This document shows positions 16,558 to 27,233 of a stretch of DNA of 64,000 nucleotides, piece by piece. The DNA is taken from NCBI GenBank assembly GCA_946478665.1, contig CAMLCZ010000002.1, positions 1-64,000 of the forward strand, read 5' to 3'. The notes under the pieces are model-generated. The model did no database searches. It worked only from the letters and a program-made list of their open reading frames with translations, and was not told the origin of the DNA. A program made the position numbers and the translations under genes. Each line of letters begins with the position of its first letter. The first letter of the stretch is position 1. This stretch comes from an uncultured Bartonella sp. Lineage in GTDB: Bacteria; Pseudomonadota; Alphaproteobacteria; Rhizobiales; Rhizobiaceae.

Positions 16558-19500
16558 TATTTGAAACCTTTCTGCAATTCTTCCAATTCAAAGCGAGCAG
16601 AGTTAGAACGGGGTTTCCATAATTCCCGCGTGATAGCCTGGTTTAATTTGTAAGCTATTTCACGTAACGCCGCAGGATTATTGCTTTCCAGAAACTCGCG
16701 TATTTTTGTGTTATCAATATAGGCCTTATAAATCGCTTCAAAATGATGATTTGAAACTGCATTTGTTGTAGCAGCAAATGCAAAAAGATAATCTACGGTA
16801 GCTGCCATTTCTACCGCACCTTTGAAACCATGACGCATAGCACCTTCAATCCATTTCGGATTCACAGCACGTCCATGGAGAGTCCTGCCAATTTCTTCTT
16901 GCAATGTTTTTATCAATGGTCTTTCCGGACGAGACATATCATTATGATAAACTTTTGGCCATGCTCCACGCTTACTGGCAACTGCTGTTGCCATACCACC
17001 TTCAAAAGCATAATACTCGCCAGAATCCAGTAAGTCATGCTCGCGATTATCCTGATTTTGCACAACCGCATCGAGATAACGTAACCGCTCATCAAGTAAA
17101 TTATGCTGATCTCTGTCTTCTGTTTTTCCATAAGCATATGATGAATGTGCTATCCAAGCCTTGCTGATGTCATCACGGTTTTCCCACTGTCCGTTATCAA
17201 GCAATTCCTGCACACCTGTACCATAAGTTCCAGGACGCGCTCCAAAAACCCTGTAACCTGCCTGTTTTTCGGCTGCCTCGTCATCCAACCCAGCTGTTTT
17301 CAACCTTTGCACGTCATTTTTATATCTATATGCTATTGGATTATCGTCTTCTGACTCATCTAAGCTTGCAATTTTGCGAACAGCTTGATCGAACAAAACA
17401 ATTTGTTCAGGAAATGCATCACGAAAGAAACCGGATATCCGCAAGGTTACATCAACACGCGGGCGTCCTAGTATAGATATTGGAATAACTTCAAATCCTG
17501 TTATGCGCCGTGACGCTGCATCCCAAATAGGTTTCACTCCAATGAGTGCCAATGCTTGCGCAATATCGTCGCCGCCCGTGCGCATATTGGCCGTTCCCCA
17601 AGCGGTAAGCCCAAAAGCTTTTGGCCATTCTCCATGATCCTGCACATAACGCGTAATCAATAATTCAGCTGACTTTTTTCCCAATTGCCATGCTGAAAGC
17701 GTTGGAACAGCACGGGTGTCGACAGAAAAGAAATTACGCCCTGTGGGCAAAACATCCGGCCTCCCCCTCGTTGGCGCACCAGATGGGCCTGGTGGGACAA
17801 ACCTACCATCAAGAGCAGTCAAAAAATTGTCAATTTCACTCTTTTCACATGCTAACACCAATGGTCGCAGTGTATTTTCAATATCTTCGAGAACTGCTTT
17901 TGTTTTTAAAAAATTATCCGGTAATTTGATCCGCTTTGCCACAAGCTCTAATGCCAGAAGTTCAATGCGTTCAACTGTGTCGCCGGTATTTCGCCAAGGC
18001 GCGTCAGTTAAACTTGATAAAATTTCTGGTTTAACGCCGTCCCACTGCGTGGAAAATACACAATCGAGCGGATCAACATTCAAAGCAAGATCTTCTGCAA
18101 TTGCCCGATGAAGACTGCCCTTCTCATTTTCTCCACGTGGAACCCGCGACAAGGCAACAAGCAGGTTATCCAATTGTTCGCCTTGAGGAGCTTGGCCAAA
18201 TATATGAAGACCATCGCGTATCTGAAGCTCTTTCAAATCGCATAAAAAAGCATCAAGTTTTTCCAATGCAAGGTCGTCATTATCGTGTTCTTCTATACCG
18301 GCGTCATGATTTAACCCAGTTACTCGGACGAGATCCAAAATTTCTGTCTTTAACTTCACCAAACGTCTTGGATCAACACCTGATGCTTCATAATATTCGT
18401 CAACCAGAACCTCCAGATCTTTCAATGGACCGTAGCTCTCTGCCCGAGTTAACGGAGGTGTTAAATGATCGATAATAACAGCAGCTGAACGACGTTTGGC
18501 TTGTGTCCCTTCCCCCGGGTCATTGACAATAAAGGGATAAATATGTGGCAAGGCACCAAGTGCGATTTCAGGATAGCAATTCCGTGATAATGCCAATGCT
18601 TTTCCTGGTAACCATTCAAGGTTACCGTGCTTTCCCATATGAACAATAGCATCCGCTTTATAAATGTGGCGCAACCAAAAATAGAATGCAAGATAATGGT
18701 GTGTCGGCACAATATCCGGTGCATGATAAACTTGTTTTGCGTCCATGCCATAGGCGCGTTCCGGTTGTAAGCCAACCGCAATATTACCAAACATCATTAA
18801 TGGTAGAGCAATAACACCATTGGTAACATAGGCATCATCTTCCGGCTGTCCCCAGCGTTTTATAACTTCTTGTTGAATCTCTTTATCAAGAACACCAAAC
18901 AACTCTTTGTATTTTTTGATTGAAATATATTCTCGAACAATACGGCCTTCTATCCCCTCATTGGTAGGACCTTCAATAAGAAGTTCCATAAGAGCATTAC
19001 CGTTTTCCGGAATATTATTTACCTGATAACCATGTGCGTGCATTGCTTTCAACGTGACAATCATTGATGAGGGTGTATCAAGCCCAACACCATGCCCCAA
19101 TCGGCTATCTCCACCGGGGTAATTTGCCATAATAAGGCCGACACGCCTTTCCGATGCGTTTTTGTGACGCAATTTTATCCAGTTATGAGCCAGATCACAC
19201 ACGAATTCGATACGTTCGCGTTCCGGTTCATGGACAACAACGTTACATTCTGTTTCTTCATCAAATTTTACTGCAGATTTGAAGGATACTGCACGCGTTA
19301 AAACACGTCCGTCAACTTCTGGTAATGCCACATTCATAGCAAGATCGCGCGCAGTTAAACCTCTTCCATCATCTTGCCATTGTTGCAACGTGGTACTTGA
19401 AAATACAATTTGCAAAACCATGGTATTATATTTTTCAAGAATTGTGGGGTGGCGATCCGATTGCCCATTCGACACGGCAAAACCAGTCGAATTGAGCACA

Positions 19501-20285
19501 ATATCCGGTGAAATTCTGGCAAAGATCGAATCGATAATAGCATTACTGAGATCATCTTTAAGGCTTGCGACAAATATCGGTAAAGGCTGCAGTCCGCGTT
19601 CTTCCAGCGCGTCTATAAGCGCTTCAATAGCAGCTGTTTGTCCACTTTGTACAAGAGCACGATAAAAGCAGATCGCGACGACTGGTCTTTTTTGCACTGA
19701 ATGGTCTTTTATAACATCATCAATGCTTGAATATTTTGTATTGGGCCACCAAAATCCGGCTCGCATGAGCGGGAGAGCCTGCGGCGGACGATCCCCCTTG
19801 CCAAGAAGATAGTCGCAATATCTGAGGAATAATTGAATATTCTGATTATTCGATTCAATCAAATATTGCCATAGCGCCTGACAATCTTCTGGCGCAACTG
19901 TACAAAATTTCCTCAATCCGTCATCCGGCTTATCGTCGCCAGGTAGCACGACCAATTTAATATTTTTTTCGAGCGCCAAAGAATGCAATATTTGCAATCC
20001 ATAAGGCCAATAGCTTTCCCCACCGATAACACGTACAACAATGAGTTTTGCATGACCTGCTGTTTTTTCAACATAAGTATCGACAGACATTGGGTGCGAT
20101 AGCGCCATTAAACTGGCCAATCGCAAAGATGAGGTTGCGTTTTTCAAACCTGATTTGGCAACTGATAAACTAGCAAGTTCCGTATCTGCAGCAGATAGGA
20201 ACAAAATATCAGCTGGCGATTGACCTAGGTCTATCGCTGTATCGGCCTCAACAATTGTACCCTTTTGTGCAAGAAGAAGATGCAT
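16557..20285 (-). CDS. cobN: cobaltochelatase large subunit
   Basis: A 1242-residue subunit of the ATP-dependent CobNST cobaltochelatase, which inserts Co2+ into hydrogenobyrinic acid a,c-diamide. Length and segments such as ANYPGGDSRLGHGVGLDTP, HMGKHGNLEWLPGKALALS, NDPGEGTQAKRRSAAVIIDH and the C-terminal MRHGFKGAVEMAATVDYLF are diagnostic of the CobN/BchH family. I start at ATG 20285, which overlaps the cobW stop as TGATG; a GTG one codon earlier is also open. Partner genes cobS and cobT are not in the window. Confidence 0.96.
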   Translation of the reverse strand: MHLLLAQKGTIVEADTAIDLGQSPADILFLSAADTELASLSVAKSGLKNATSSLRLASLMALSHPMSVDTYVEKTAGHAKLIVVRVIGGESYWPYGLQILHSLALEKNIKLVVLPGDDKPDDGLRKFCTVAPEDCQALWQYLIESNNQNIQLFLRYCDYLLGKGDRPPQALPLMRAGFWWPNTKYSSIDDVIKDHSVQKRPVVAICFYRALVQSGQTAAIEALIDALEERGLQPLPIFVASLKDDLSNAIIDSIFARISPDIVLNSTGFAVSNGQSDRHPTILEKYNTMVLQIVFSSTTLQQWQDDGRGLTARDLAMNVALPEVDGRVLTRAVSFKSAVKFDEETECNVVVHEPERERIEFVCDLAHNWIKLRHKNASERRVGLIMANYPGGDSRLGHGVGLDTPSSMIVTLKAMHAHGYQVNNIPENGNALMELLIEGPTNEGIEGRIVREYISIKKYKELFGVLDKEIQQEVIKRWGQPEDDAYVTNGVIALPLMMFGNIAVGLQPERAYGMDAKQVYHAPDIVPTHHYLAFYFWLRHIYKADAIVHMGKHGNLEWLPGKALALSRNCYPEIALGALPHIYPFIVNDPGEGTQAKRRSAAVIIDHLTPPLTRAESYGPLKDLEVLVDEYYEASGVDPRRLVKLKTEILDLVRVTGLNHDAGIEEHDNDDLALEKLDAFLCDLKELQIRDGLHIFGQAPQGEQLDNLLVALSRVPRGENEKGSLHRAIAEDLALNVDPLDCVFSTQWDGVKPEILSSLTDAPWRNTGDTVERIELLALELVAKRIKLPDNFLKTKAVLEDIENTLRPLVLACEKSEIDNFLTALDGRFVPPGPSGAPTRGRPDVLPTGRNFFSVDTRAVPTLSAWQLGKKSAELLITRYVQDHGEWPKAFGLTAWGTANMRTGGDDIAQALALIGVKPIWDAASRRITGFEVIPISILGRPRVDVTLRISGFFRDAFPEQIVLFDQAVRKIASLDESEDDNPIAYRYKNDVQRLKTAGLDDEAAEKQAGYRVFGARPGTYGTGVQELLDNGQWENRDDISKAWIAHSSYAYGKTEDRDQHNLLDERLRYLDAVVQNQDNREHDLLDSGEYYAFEGGMATAVASKRGAWPKVYHNDMSRPERPLIKTLQEEIGRTLHGRAVNPKWIEGAMRHGFKGAVEMAATVDYLFAFAATTNAVSNHHFEAIYKAYIDNTKIREFLESNNPAALREIAYKLNQAITRELWKPRSNSARFELEELQKGFK

Positions 20286-21352
20286 CACACGTTAATTGCT
20301 TTTATCGCCTGATCTACAACAGCCTGATCGACATCATGCAAAGCAATTACCACCAGACGGCTTTCATGACTTTCATTCGGCGACCACGGGCGATCATAAT
20401 AAAAATCAATGCGTTGACCAACTGCTTGTATCACAAGGCGCATTGGCTTATCAGCTACATTCACAAAACCTTTAAGACGTAAAATATCGTGGTCAGCGAT
20501 TATCGTCTGCAACTTTTCAGCAAGTAGCTTGGGATCTTTAATTGTTGGGGCATGAACAACAAAACTATTAAATTCATCATGATTATGCGGCACACCTTCC
20601 GCATGATGCAATTCATGATGTGACTTTCGGTTCTCTATATCATCTTCCGTTCCAACACCAAGTCCCAGCAACAGGTCTGTACCTAAACTACCAAAACTTG
20701 AAGACACTATTTTAGCAACACGATCGCTGCGAGAAGAAACAATGTCACGCACATTTTCAAGCGTCTTTTCGTCGATAAGATCAACTTTGTTCAACACAAT
20801 AAGATCAGCGGCATGAATTTGATCTTCAAAAAGCTCTTCAAGGGGGCTTTCATGGTTAAGTACATTTTCATGTTTGCGTTGTTCATCTATTTTTTCAAGA
20901 TTATCGGCAAACCGCCCTTCTGCAACCGCTGGTGCATCAATCACCGTGATAACACCATCAACTGTAACTTGCGTTTTAATTTCCGGCCAATTGAACGCCG
21001 CTACCAAAGGTTGCGGAAGTGCCAAGCCGGATGTTTCTATAACAATGTGATCCGGTCTATCATCACGCTCTAAAAGTTTTGTCATAGTTGGGATAAAGTC
21101 TTCTGCCACTGTGCAGCAAATACAGCCATTATTTAATTCTATCACATCGTCATCATGGCAATTTTCCAGTCCACAGCCTTTCAATAGACCACCATCAACG
21201 CCAAGATCACCAAACTCGTTAATAATTAACGCAATTTTCTTCCCGTTTGCGTTTTCAAGCATATGACGAATCATAGTTGTTTTACCCGATCCTAAAAAAC
21301 CGGTAATAACAGTCGTCGGTATTTTGCTACGCAAAAAACTTTGTTTGGACAT
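20285..21352 (-). CDS. cobW: CobW-type GTPase / metallochaperone
   Basis: A 355-residue G3E-family GTPase. ITGFLGSGKTTMIRHML is the Walker A region, NGCICCTV carries the CxCC metal-binding motif, and VLNKVDL is the guanine-recognition NKxD. A histidine-rich stretch near residue 245 (HHELHHAEG) probably binds metal. It is followed by the CobW C-terminal domain (LKGFVNVAD). CobW proteins are thought to deliver cobalt to the chelatase, which agrees with its stop overlapping the cobN start. It begins five bases after the cobP stop. Confidence 0.95.
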   Translation of the reverse strand: MSKQSFLRSKIPTTVITGFLGSGKTTMIRHMLENANGKKIALIINEFGDLGVDGGLLKGCGLENCHDDDVIELNNGCICCTVAEDFIPTMTKLLERDDRPDHIVIETSGLALPQPLVAAFNWPEIKTQVTVDGVITVIDAPAVAEGRFADNLEKIDEQRKHENVLNHESPLEELFEDQIHAADLIVLNKVDLIDEKTLENVRDIVSSRSDRVAKIVSSSFGSLGTDLLLGLGVGTEDDIENRKSHHELHHAEGVPHNHDEFNSFVVHAPTIKDPKLLAEKLQTIIADHDILRLKGFVNVADKPMRLVIQAVGQRIDFYYDRPWSPNESHESRLVVIALHDVDQAVVDQAIKAINV

Positions 21353-21357
21353 CAGAC

Positions 21358-21870
21358 TTAACCTTTCAATTTCAGCGGCAATCCCGCCGCAATAAAGTAG
21401 ACATTCGACGCGATTGCCGCGACCGCCTGGTTAAGCGTACCTGCGTAATCGGCAAAATGACGTGCCATTTGATTATCCGGCACTATGCTTAACCCAACCT
21501 CGCTCGCCACCAAGACAACATCGACATCAAGCATCTTCAAGCCATCAACGAATAATGCAATGTCATTTTCAATGTCGCGTTGATAATGCATAAGATTACC
21601 AAGCCAAACAGTTAAACAATCAACAAGCACTATGTTATCCATAGTATTATAGCGTTGTAACTCAGCAAGAATATCTAAGGGGTGTTCCAGATTAATCCAT
21701 CGCCCGTCACGTCTTGCACGATGCTTTTCTATGCGACTTCGCATCTCTTCATTAAAATATTCGCCGGTTGCAAGATATATGGGTTGCTTACCGGCTGCTA
21801 AAACAAAATTTTCAGCAAAAGCCGATTTACCAGAACGTATTCCCCCTAATATCAAAGTGATATTTGCCAA
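21358..21870 (-). CDS. cobP: adenosylcobinamide kinase / guanylyltransferase
   Basis: A 170-residue bifunctional CobP/CobU enzyme that phosphorylates adenosylcobinamide and then adds GMP. LILGGIRSGKSAFAE is the P-loop, IEKHRARRDGRWINLEHPLD contains the guanylylated histidine region, VLVDCLTVWLGNLM is the middle block and VASEVGLSIVPDNQMAR the final one. It opens the cobP-cobW-cobN-cobO-EamA series on the minus strand. Upstream, 264 bp separate it from cobQ. Confidence 0.95.
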   Translation of the reverse strand: MANITLILGGIRSGKSAFAENFVLAAGKQPIYLATGEYFNEEMRSRIEKHRARRDGRWINLEHPLDILAELQRYNTMDNIVLVDCLTVWLGNLMHYQRDIENDIALFVDGLKMLDVDVVLVASEVGLSIVPDNQMARHFADYAGTLNQAVAAIASNVYFIAAGLPLKLKG

Positions 21871-22134
21871 GCCTGCCTCCGCACAACATATACAAAATAG
21901 TTTTTCACATTATCCTATTTGGTTATCATAAAATGAGAAAAACATTACGACAGTACGAATACAACATAGAATGACATATTTTGATAAATGAAAATATCTT
22001 GATCAAAGCAGAATGTTGTATGGTCGGCTGGCTCAAGAATGCCCGAATTGGGTCCATTCCATAAAGTTCCGCTTACATTTTCGCAATTTATCTTCAACGA
22101 AAAACCGGCTAAGAAGAGGATAGTCGTATGTTCT

Positions 22135-23589
22135 TCAACGTGCAAGCGCAAAAAGCTCGTCTACGTCGATACTGCGTTCAAGCTCAATCGCAATAGCATC
22201 CAACGCATCATTCAATCTGTCAAAATGCTTTGCTTTGTCGGCGTTAGCACCAAGCGATTTTATAAACATTTGGCGAAATTCATCGGCTTGAAAAAGACCA
22301 TGAAGATATGTTCCCCATATATTGCCTTGTTGCGACATTGCACCGTCATGTTTTCCATTAATAATAACGGCTGGTCTTGCGCAATCAACCCCTGTGGTAT
22401 GCCCGAGATGAATTTCATACCCTTTCAGTGGAAGATTGGATTGCACATGCACAGCCTTTACATTACGGGTAATTTTTTCCTGTTCCATCTTGGTTGTAAT
22501 ATCAAGCAATTGAAGTCCATCTGCTTCCGTTTCTTGACCTTCCTGCGCATTGAAATCATAGATTTTTCTTCCGAGCATTTGGAAACCACCACATATACCA
22601 ATAATTGTTTTACCTTTTCCGGCACAATCAATGATTTTGTCAGCCCATCCCAATTGGCGCAAGCTTCTCATATCCGCTATCGTGGATTTTGATCCAGGAA
22701 GTATAATTGCATCGCAGTGATCTGGAAACTCTGTCCCCTCTTTCACAAAAATAAGGTCTATATCACTTTCATGGAGCAATGGATCAAGATCATCAAAATT
22801 TGCGATATGAGGTAAAATGGGTACAGCTATTTTTAACTTACCATTTTTCGTGACAACCGTTTTATCCAAAAACATTGAATCTTCGGCAGGTAGCAGCTGT
22901 GCCGCGTTCAGCCAAGGGATAATACCATAACAAGGCCAGTTTGTGTATCTATGAATTGCAGCAATACCGTCATCAAAAAGGGTAATATCACCACGAAATT
23001 TATTAATCATATATCCATTGACCAATGCACGATCTTCCGCGGCAAGGATTGTATGCGTGCCCACAAGAGAGGCGATAACACCACCTCGATCAATATCGCC
23101 AATGAGAATAACCGGAATATTTGCTTCTCGCGCAAATCCCATATTTGCGATATCCCCCTGACGTAAGTTAATTTCCGCTGGAGACCCCGCCCCTTCAACC
23201 AAAACAAGATCACATTGTTGCGCCAACTTTTGATATGAAGCCATAACCTTGCTGAGTAACGCGTGTTTTAGTTTTTGATAATCGGCACCTTTGGCGTAGC
23301 CAGACATTTTTCCATGCACGATAATTTGCGAACCGGTCTGGCTTTGTGGTTTTAACAAAACAGGATTCATATGTACTGATGGTTCAACGTTGCAGGCAAA
23401 CGCCTGAAGCCACTGACCACGACCAATTTCCCCACCGTCGTCTGCTACCGCAGCGTTGTTCGACATATTCTGTGGTTTGAAGGGTAATACTTTTATTCCA
23501 TGGCGATGTGCCAAACGACATAAACCGGCAACCAAAACGGTTTTTCCTACATCAGAACCTGTTCCTTGAAACATTAAACCACGCGCCAA
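22135..23589 (-). CDS. cobQ: cobyric acid synthase
   Basis: A 484-residue glutamine-dependent amidotransferase that amidates positions b, d, e and g of adenosylcobyrinic acid a,c-diamide. MFQGTGSDVGKTVLVAGL is the N-terminal ATP site, PFKPQNMSNNAAV and VEGAGSPAEINLR are CobQ hallmarks, and the GATase domain shows GICGGFQMLG with its nucleophilic Cys. Homologues begin MARALMFQG, so the TTG at 23589 is the probable start, with AAGGA upstream. It precedes cobP by 264 bp. Confidence 0.95.
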   Translation of the reverse strand: MARGLMFQGTGSDVGKTVLVAGLCRLAHRHGIKVLPFKPQNMSNNAAVADDGGEIGRGQWLQAFACNVEPSVHMNPVLLKPQSQTGSQIIVHGKMSGYAKGADYQKLKHALLSKVMASYQKLAQQCDLVLVEGAGSPAEINLRQGDIANMGFAREANIPVILIGDIDRGGVIASLVGTHTILAAEDRALVNGYMINKFRGDITLFDDGIAAIHRYTNWPCYGIIPWLNAAQLLPAEDSMFLDKTVVTKNGKLKIAVPILPHIANFDDLDPLLHESDIDLIFVKEGTEFPDHCDAIILPGSKSTIADMRSLRQLGWADKIIDCAGKGKTIIGICGGFQMLGRKIYDFNAQEGQETEADGLQLLDITTKMEQEKITRNVKAVHVQSNLPLKGYEIHLGHTTGVDCARPAVIINGKHDGAMSQQGNIWGTYLHGLFQADEFRQMFIKSLGANADKAKHFDRLNDALDAIAIELERSIDVDELFALAR

Positions 23590-23979
23590 AATATCAGTCC
23601 TTTTGGTTTGCCGAGGGAAAACAATTTTTCAAAAAAAATGCGATTTTCATACTTCTTTAAGTGTTCGCTAACTCGTGATTAACAATGTTCATCTAAACAG
23701 AGTTCAGAAACAAAAACAAACTGTTTCTCTCTGGATCAGGTAGTGCGTACCAGAGCAGTAACCCGAGACAAGTGTGTAGTAATGTCAAGGGCATGCGTAA
23801 TGTTAAAACTGCGTAAATCGTCAAACCGATTGCGCAGTTTTACTAATTTTGGAATAGCGCGTGAGACCAGAAATACTTCATTGGTATACTGGATAAAACC
23901 TCGCCATTATAAAACGCGCAATACTGCATTTAATCGTCCAATAAATTATTCAATTTATCAAATACATCGATCTTTCCAA
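23590..23979. other. 390-bp gap with a strong hairpin
   Basis: No gene is supported between the flavin monooxygenase and cobQ. The clear feature is an imperfect hairpin at 23804-23842: TAAAACTGCG pairs with CGCAGTTTTA and AATCG with CGATT, with loop TCAAAC and a small internal bulge. It has no T-run right after it on the minus strand and a weak one (CTAATTTT) on the plus strand. I looked for the conserved core of a cobalamin riboswitch upstream of cobQ and did not find it. Confidence 0.5.
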
Positions 23980-24966
23980 TTATAATTCTGGAATGAGCTC
24001 AGACAGATAACTGAATGATTTTAGGCGTTTTTCATTATCCCAAACAGGCGTTGTCACAATGAACTCGTCTGCTGATACCTCTTGAGAAAATTGTTTTAAT
24101 TGATTTAACACTGTTTCAGGAGAACCAATTGCAGAACATGAAAGAGAATGGTCTAAAATCATACGGTATTGCGGCGCCAATGTATCTACAAACTGTTCCT
24201 TTGGTTTCGGCAGAGGACCTGCTTTACCTGATCTGAGATTGACAAAAGCCTGTTGTTGAGAAGAAAAGAGGAAACGAGCTTCCTCATCAGTTTCAGCAAT
24301 GACCACATTGAGTGCAACCATTGCTTTCGGCGATGACAAATATTCTGAAGGTTGAAAGTTTTCCTGATAGGTTTTTATCGCAGCTTTTAGCTCGGCAGGT
24401 GCAAAGTGCGATGCGAAGGAATAAGGAAGTCCCAAAATTGCAGCAAGTTGCGCACCATATAGACTGGATCCCAGTATCCAAACAGGAACATTAAGCCCTG
24501 CCCCGGGTACAGCCCGCACCTTTTGCTCTGGTTCTGCCTGTTTAAAATAATTGAGAAGCTCCATGACACTGTGCGGATAATCATTGGGCGAACTCTCCAA
24601 AGTGCGACGGAGTGCCTGCGCTGTAAAATTATCTGTTCCCGGAGCACGCCCAAGACCAAGCTCAACACGATTTGGATATAATGCTGCCAATGTGCCAAAC
24701 TGCTCGGCAATTACCAAAGGAGAATGATTTGGCAACATCACGCCGCCGGCACCAACAACAATGTTCTTTGTAGATGCTAAAATTTGCCCCATAAGAACAG
24801 AGGTTGCGGCACTGGCAATACCTGTCATATTATGATGTTCTGCATACCAAACACGTGGAAAATCCAATTCTTCTAAATGTTTGGCAAGAATAATGGAATT
24901 TTGTAGCGCTTGAGAAACAGAACTACCTTCAGGAACAGGACATAAATCAAGTACAGATATTTTCAT
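23980..24966 (-). CDS. LLM-class flavin-dependent oxidoreductase
   Basis: A luciferase-like monooxygenase of 328 residues. [60 protein letters not shown] and [13 protein letters not shown] are the hallmarks of the YhbW/MsnO8-like subgroup. These use FMNH2 and O2; natural substrates are mostly unknown. I start at ATG 24966 (KISVLDL). The frame is open 12 codons further, but homologues begin here. Single gene, with a separate upstream tgt-queA pair. Confidence 0.9.
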   Translation of the reverse strand: MKISVLDLCPVPEGSSVSQALQNSIILAKHLEELDFPRVWYAEHHNMTGIASAATSVLMGQILASTKNIVVGAGGVMLPNHSPLVIAEQFGTLAALYPNRVELGLGRAPGTDNFTAQALRRTLESSPNDYPHSVMELLNYFKQAEPEQKVRAVPGAGLNVPVWILGSSLYGAQLAAILGLPYSFASHFAPAELKAAIKTYQENFQPSEYLSSPKAMVALNVVIAETDEEARFLFSSQQQAFVNLRSGKAGPLPKPKEQFVDTLAPQYRMILDHSLSCSAIGSPETVLNQLKQFSQEVSADEFIVTTPVWDNEKRLKSFSYLSELIPEL

Positions 24967-25028
24967 AATGTGTGATATAAGAAGCCACTTGAAAAACACC
25001 AAGATGTTGAGGCAACATTTCTACAAAA

Positions 25029-26159
25029 TTACTTTTCTTCGATATCGCCTTTTTCCCATCCTTCCGTTGTCATAGCTGAAAATTCAACGAAATTATGTGC
25101 TTCGATTGCGCCCCGAATGCCTTGCATTAACTGTTGATAATAAGCAAGATTGTTCCAAGTCAATAACATGCCACCTAATGCTTCGCCTGCCTTTATCAAA
25201 TGATGCAAATAAGCACGGCTATAATCTCTTGCAGCTGGGCAAGGAGAAAGTGGATCAAGAGGGCGCGGATCATCAGCATGCCTTGCATTTCTCAAGTTGA
25301 TTTTTCCAAATCTTGTAAATGCTAATCCATGACGCCCGGCTCTTGTTGGCATGACACAATCAAACATATCTACGCCACGCGCCACACTTTTTAGTATATC
25401 ATCTGGCGTACCAACACCCATAAGATACCGTGGCTTGTCTTCAGGTAAAATTGCACATGTAACATCCAACATATCCATCATCACATTTTGCGGTTCACCA
25501 ACAGCTAAACCACCGATCGAATACCCTTTTAAGTCCAAATCACGGAGTGCTGTGGCAGATTGTACACGCAAGTCTGCGTCATCGCCCCCTTGCACAATGC
25601 CAAACATGGCTTTTCCTGGTTGATCACCAAAAGCCAACTTGCAGCGCTCTGCCCAACGCAAGGATAATTCCATTGCTCTTTGCATTTCATCTTTGGATGC
25701 TGGTAATGCAACACATTGATCTAGCTGCATTTGAATATCTGAATCCAATAAACCTTGGATTTCTATGGATCGCTCTGGCGTCAATTCATAACGCGCGCCA
25801 TCAATATGCGATTGGAAAGTGACACCCTTTTCTGTCAATTTGCGCAATCCCGCCAAAGACATAACTTGAAAACCGCCAGAATCCGTCAATATTGGCTTTG
25901 GCCAACGGGCAAACTCATGAAGCCCCCCAAGACGGGCAACTCTCTCGGCACCTGGACGCAACATCAAGTGATATGTATTACCCAAAATAATGTCCGCACC
26001 AAGTTCGGAAACCTGATCCATATACATAGCTTTAACTGTACCAGCGGTGCCAACAGGCATGAAAGCTGGCGTACGAACAGTACCGCGTGGCATCGTTATT
26101 TCCCCACGACGCGCATGGCCATCTTGCGTTATTTTTTTAAACTGGAAAGTCTCGCTCAT
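25029..26159 (-). CDS. tgt: queuine tRNA-ribosyltransferase
   Basis: A 376-residue TIM-barrel enzyme that swaps G34 for the queuosine precursor in tRNAs with GUN anticodons. [11 protein letters not shown] carries the catalytic base region, [18 protein letters not shown] and [17 protein letters not shown] follow. The usual C-terminal zinc motif CxCxxC is replaced here by [16 protein letters not shown]: only one of the three cysteines is present. The start follows the queA stop by 6 bp; the two form the queuosine operon. Confidence 0.96.
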   Translation of the reverse strand: MSETFQFKKITQDGHARRGEITMPRGTVRTPAFMPVGTAGTVKAMYMDQVSELGADIILGNTYHLMLRPGAERVARLGGLHEFARWPKPILTDSGGFQVMSLAGLRKLTEKGVTFQSHIDGARYELTPERSIEIQGLLDSDIQMQLDQCVALPASKDEMQRAMELSLRWAERCKLAFGDQPGKAMFGIVQGGDDADLRVQSATALRDLDLKGYSIGGLAVGEPQNVMMDMLDVTCAILPEDKPRYLMGVGTPDDILKSVARGVDMFDCVMPTRAGRHGLAFTRFGKINLRNARHADDPRPLDPLSPCPAARDYSRAYLHHLIKAGEALGGMLLTWNNLAYYQQLMQGIRGAIEAHNFVEFSAMTTEGWEKGDIEEK

Positions 26160-26165
26160 AAGCCT

Positions 26166-27233
26166 TCAATCTTTTCGTTCTAATAAACTTGTGTCACCAT
26201 AAGAATAAAACCGATAACCGGTTTCAATAGCGTGATGGTACGCATTGCGCATATTATCAAGCCCGTTAAATGCCGATACCAACATGAATAATGTAGACCG
26301 CGGCAGATGGAAGTTAGTCATCAGACGATCAACAAATTTAAACTTGTAGCCGGGAGTAATGAATATATCAGTCGATCCGGACCATTCTTTCAAGTTGCCC
26401 TGCTCGTCCGCTGCACTTTCAAGTAATCTTAATGCTGTAGTACCAACAGCAACAACCTTATTACCACGCGCTCTTACCGCCATTAACGCATCGGCAGTTT
26501 GTTGATCTATATGGCCAATTTCAGAATGCATTTTATGCTGGTCGGTATCGTCCACTTTCACGGGAAGAAATGTGCCGGCTCCAACGTGCAATGTCACAAA
26601 ATGTTCTTCAACACCGCGACCTTTAATTTCTTTCATCAGATTTTCAGTAAAATGCAAACCAGCTGTCGGTGCAGCAACAGCCCCCTCTTCACGAGCATAA
26701 ATTGTTTGATAATCTTTTTCGTCTTGCGCATCTTCTCCCCTTTTTAAAGCAATATAAGGGGGTAATGGCATATGACCAACAATGGCGATAGCACTATCGA
26801 GTTCTGCACCTGAAACTTCGAACTCAAGAAGCATTTCACCGTTCTCTCCTTTTTCGACGATACGAGCGCTTAACGTGGCATTTTCATCTATTTCACTGGA
26901 GAATAAAACCGTTTCACCCTCTTTTAATCGTTTTGCAGGCCGGACAAATGCTTTCCATTGATTGGGTGTAACACGCATGTGAAGGGTGGCTCCAATATTG
27001 GCTTGAGCATCGCCCCTTATACGTATGCCTTTTAACTGCGCTTTAATAACCTTGGTATCATTAAAAACCAGCGCATCGCCCTTTTGAAATAGCGAAGGTA
27101 GGTCGGCTACATGCAAATCTTCAAGCGCGCCATTCTGGTCAACATGTAACAAACGTGCACTCTCACGCGGTACAGCCGGACGCAAAGCGATTTGGTTTTC
27201 GGGTAATTTAAAATCAAAAAGATCAACTTGCAT
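26166..27233 (-). CDS. queA: S-adenosylmethionine:tRNA ribosyltransferase-isomerase
   Basis: A 355-residue QueA that builds the epoxycyclopentane ring of queuosine from [33 protein letters not shown] sequence, [26 protein letters not shown] and the end region [17 protein letters not shown] are diagnostic. It is the first gene of queA-tgt. The unusual structured region 27443-27552 lies about 200 bp upstream of its start. Confidence 0.96.
   Translation of the reverse strand: MQVDLFDFKLPENQIALRPAVPRESARLLHVDQNGALEDLHVADLPSLFQKGDALVFNDTKVIKAQLKGIRIRGDAQANIGATLHMRVTPNQWKAFVRPAKRLKEGETVLFSSEIDENATLSARIVEKGENGEMLLEFEVSGAELDSAIAIVGHMPLPPYIALKRGEDAQDEKDYQTIYAREEGAVAAPTAGLHFTENLMKEIKGRGVEEHFVTLHVGAGTFLPVKVDDTDQHKMHSEIGHIDQQTADALMAVRARGNKVVAVGTTALRLLESAADEQGNLKEWSGSTDIFITPGYKFKFVDRLMTNFHLPRSTLFMLVSAFNGLDNMRNAYHHAIETGYRFYSYGDTSLLERKD

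Noticed and set aside
22039..22692. Long plus-strand open frame inside and beyond cobQ
   Set aside because: It lies antisense to the well-conserved cobQ and its translation is cysteine- and phenylalanine-rich with no motif. It is a shadow of cobQ.
23590..23760. Cobalamin riboswitch upstream of cobQ, or in the gaps before cobP and cobA
   Set aside because: I searched both strands of these gaps for the conserved B12-box-like core (GCCACTG and its neighbours) and did not find it. A profile search with Infernal would settle this.
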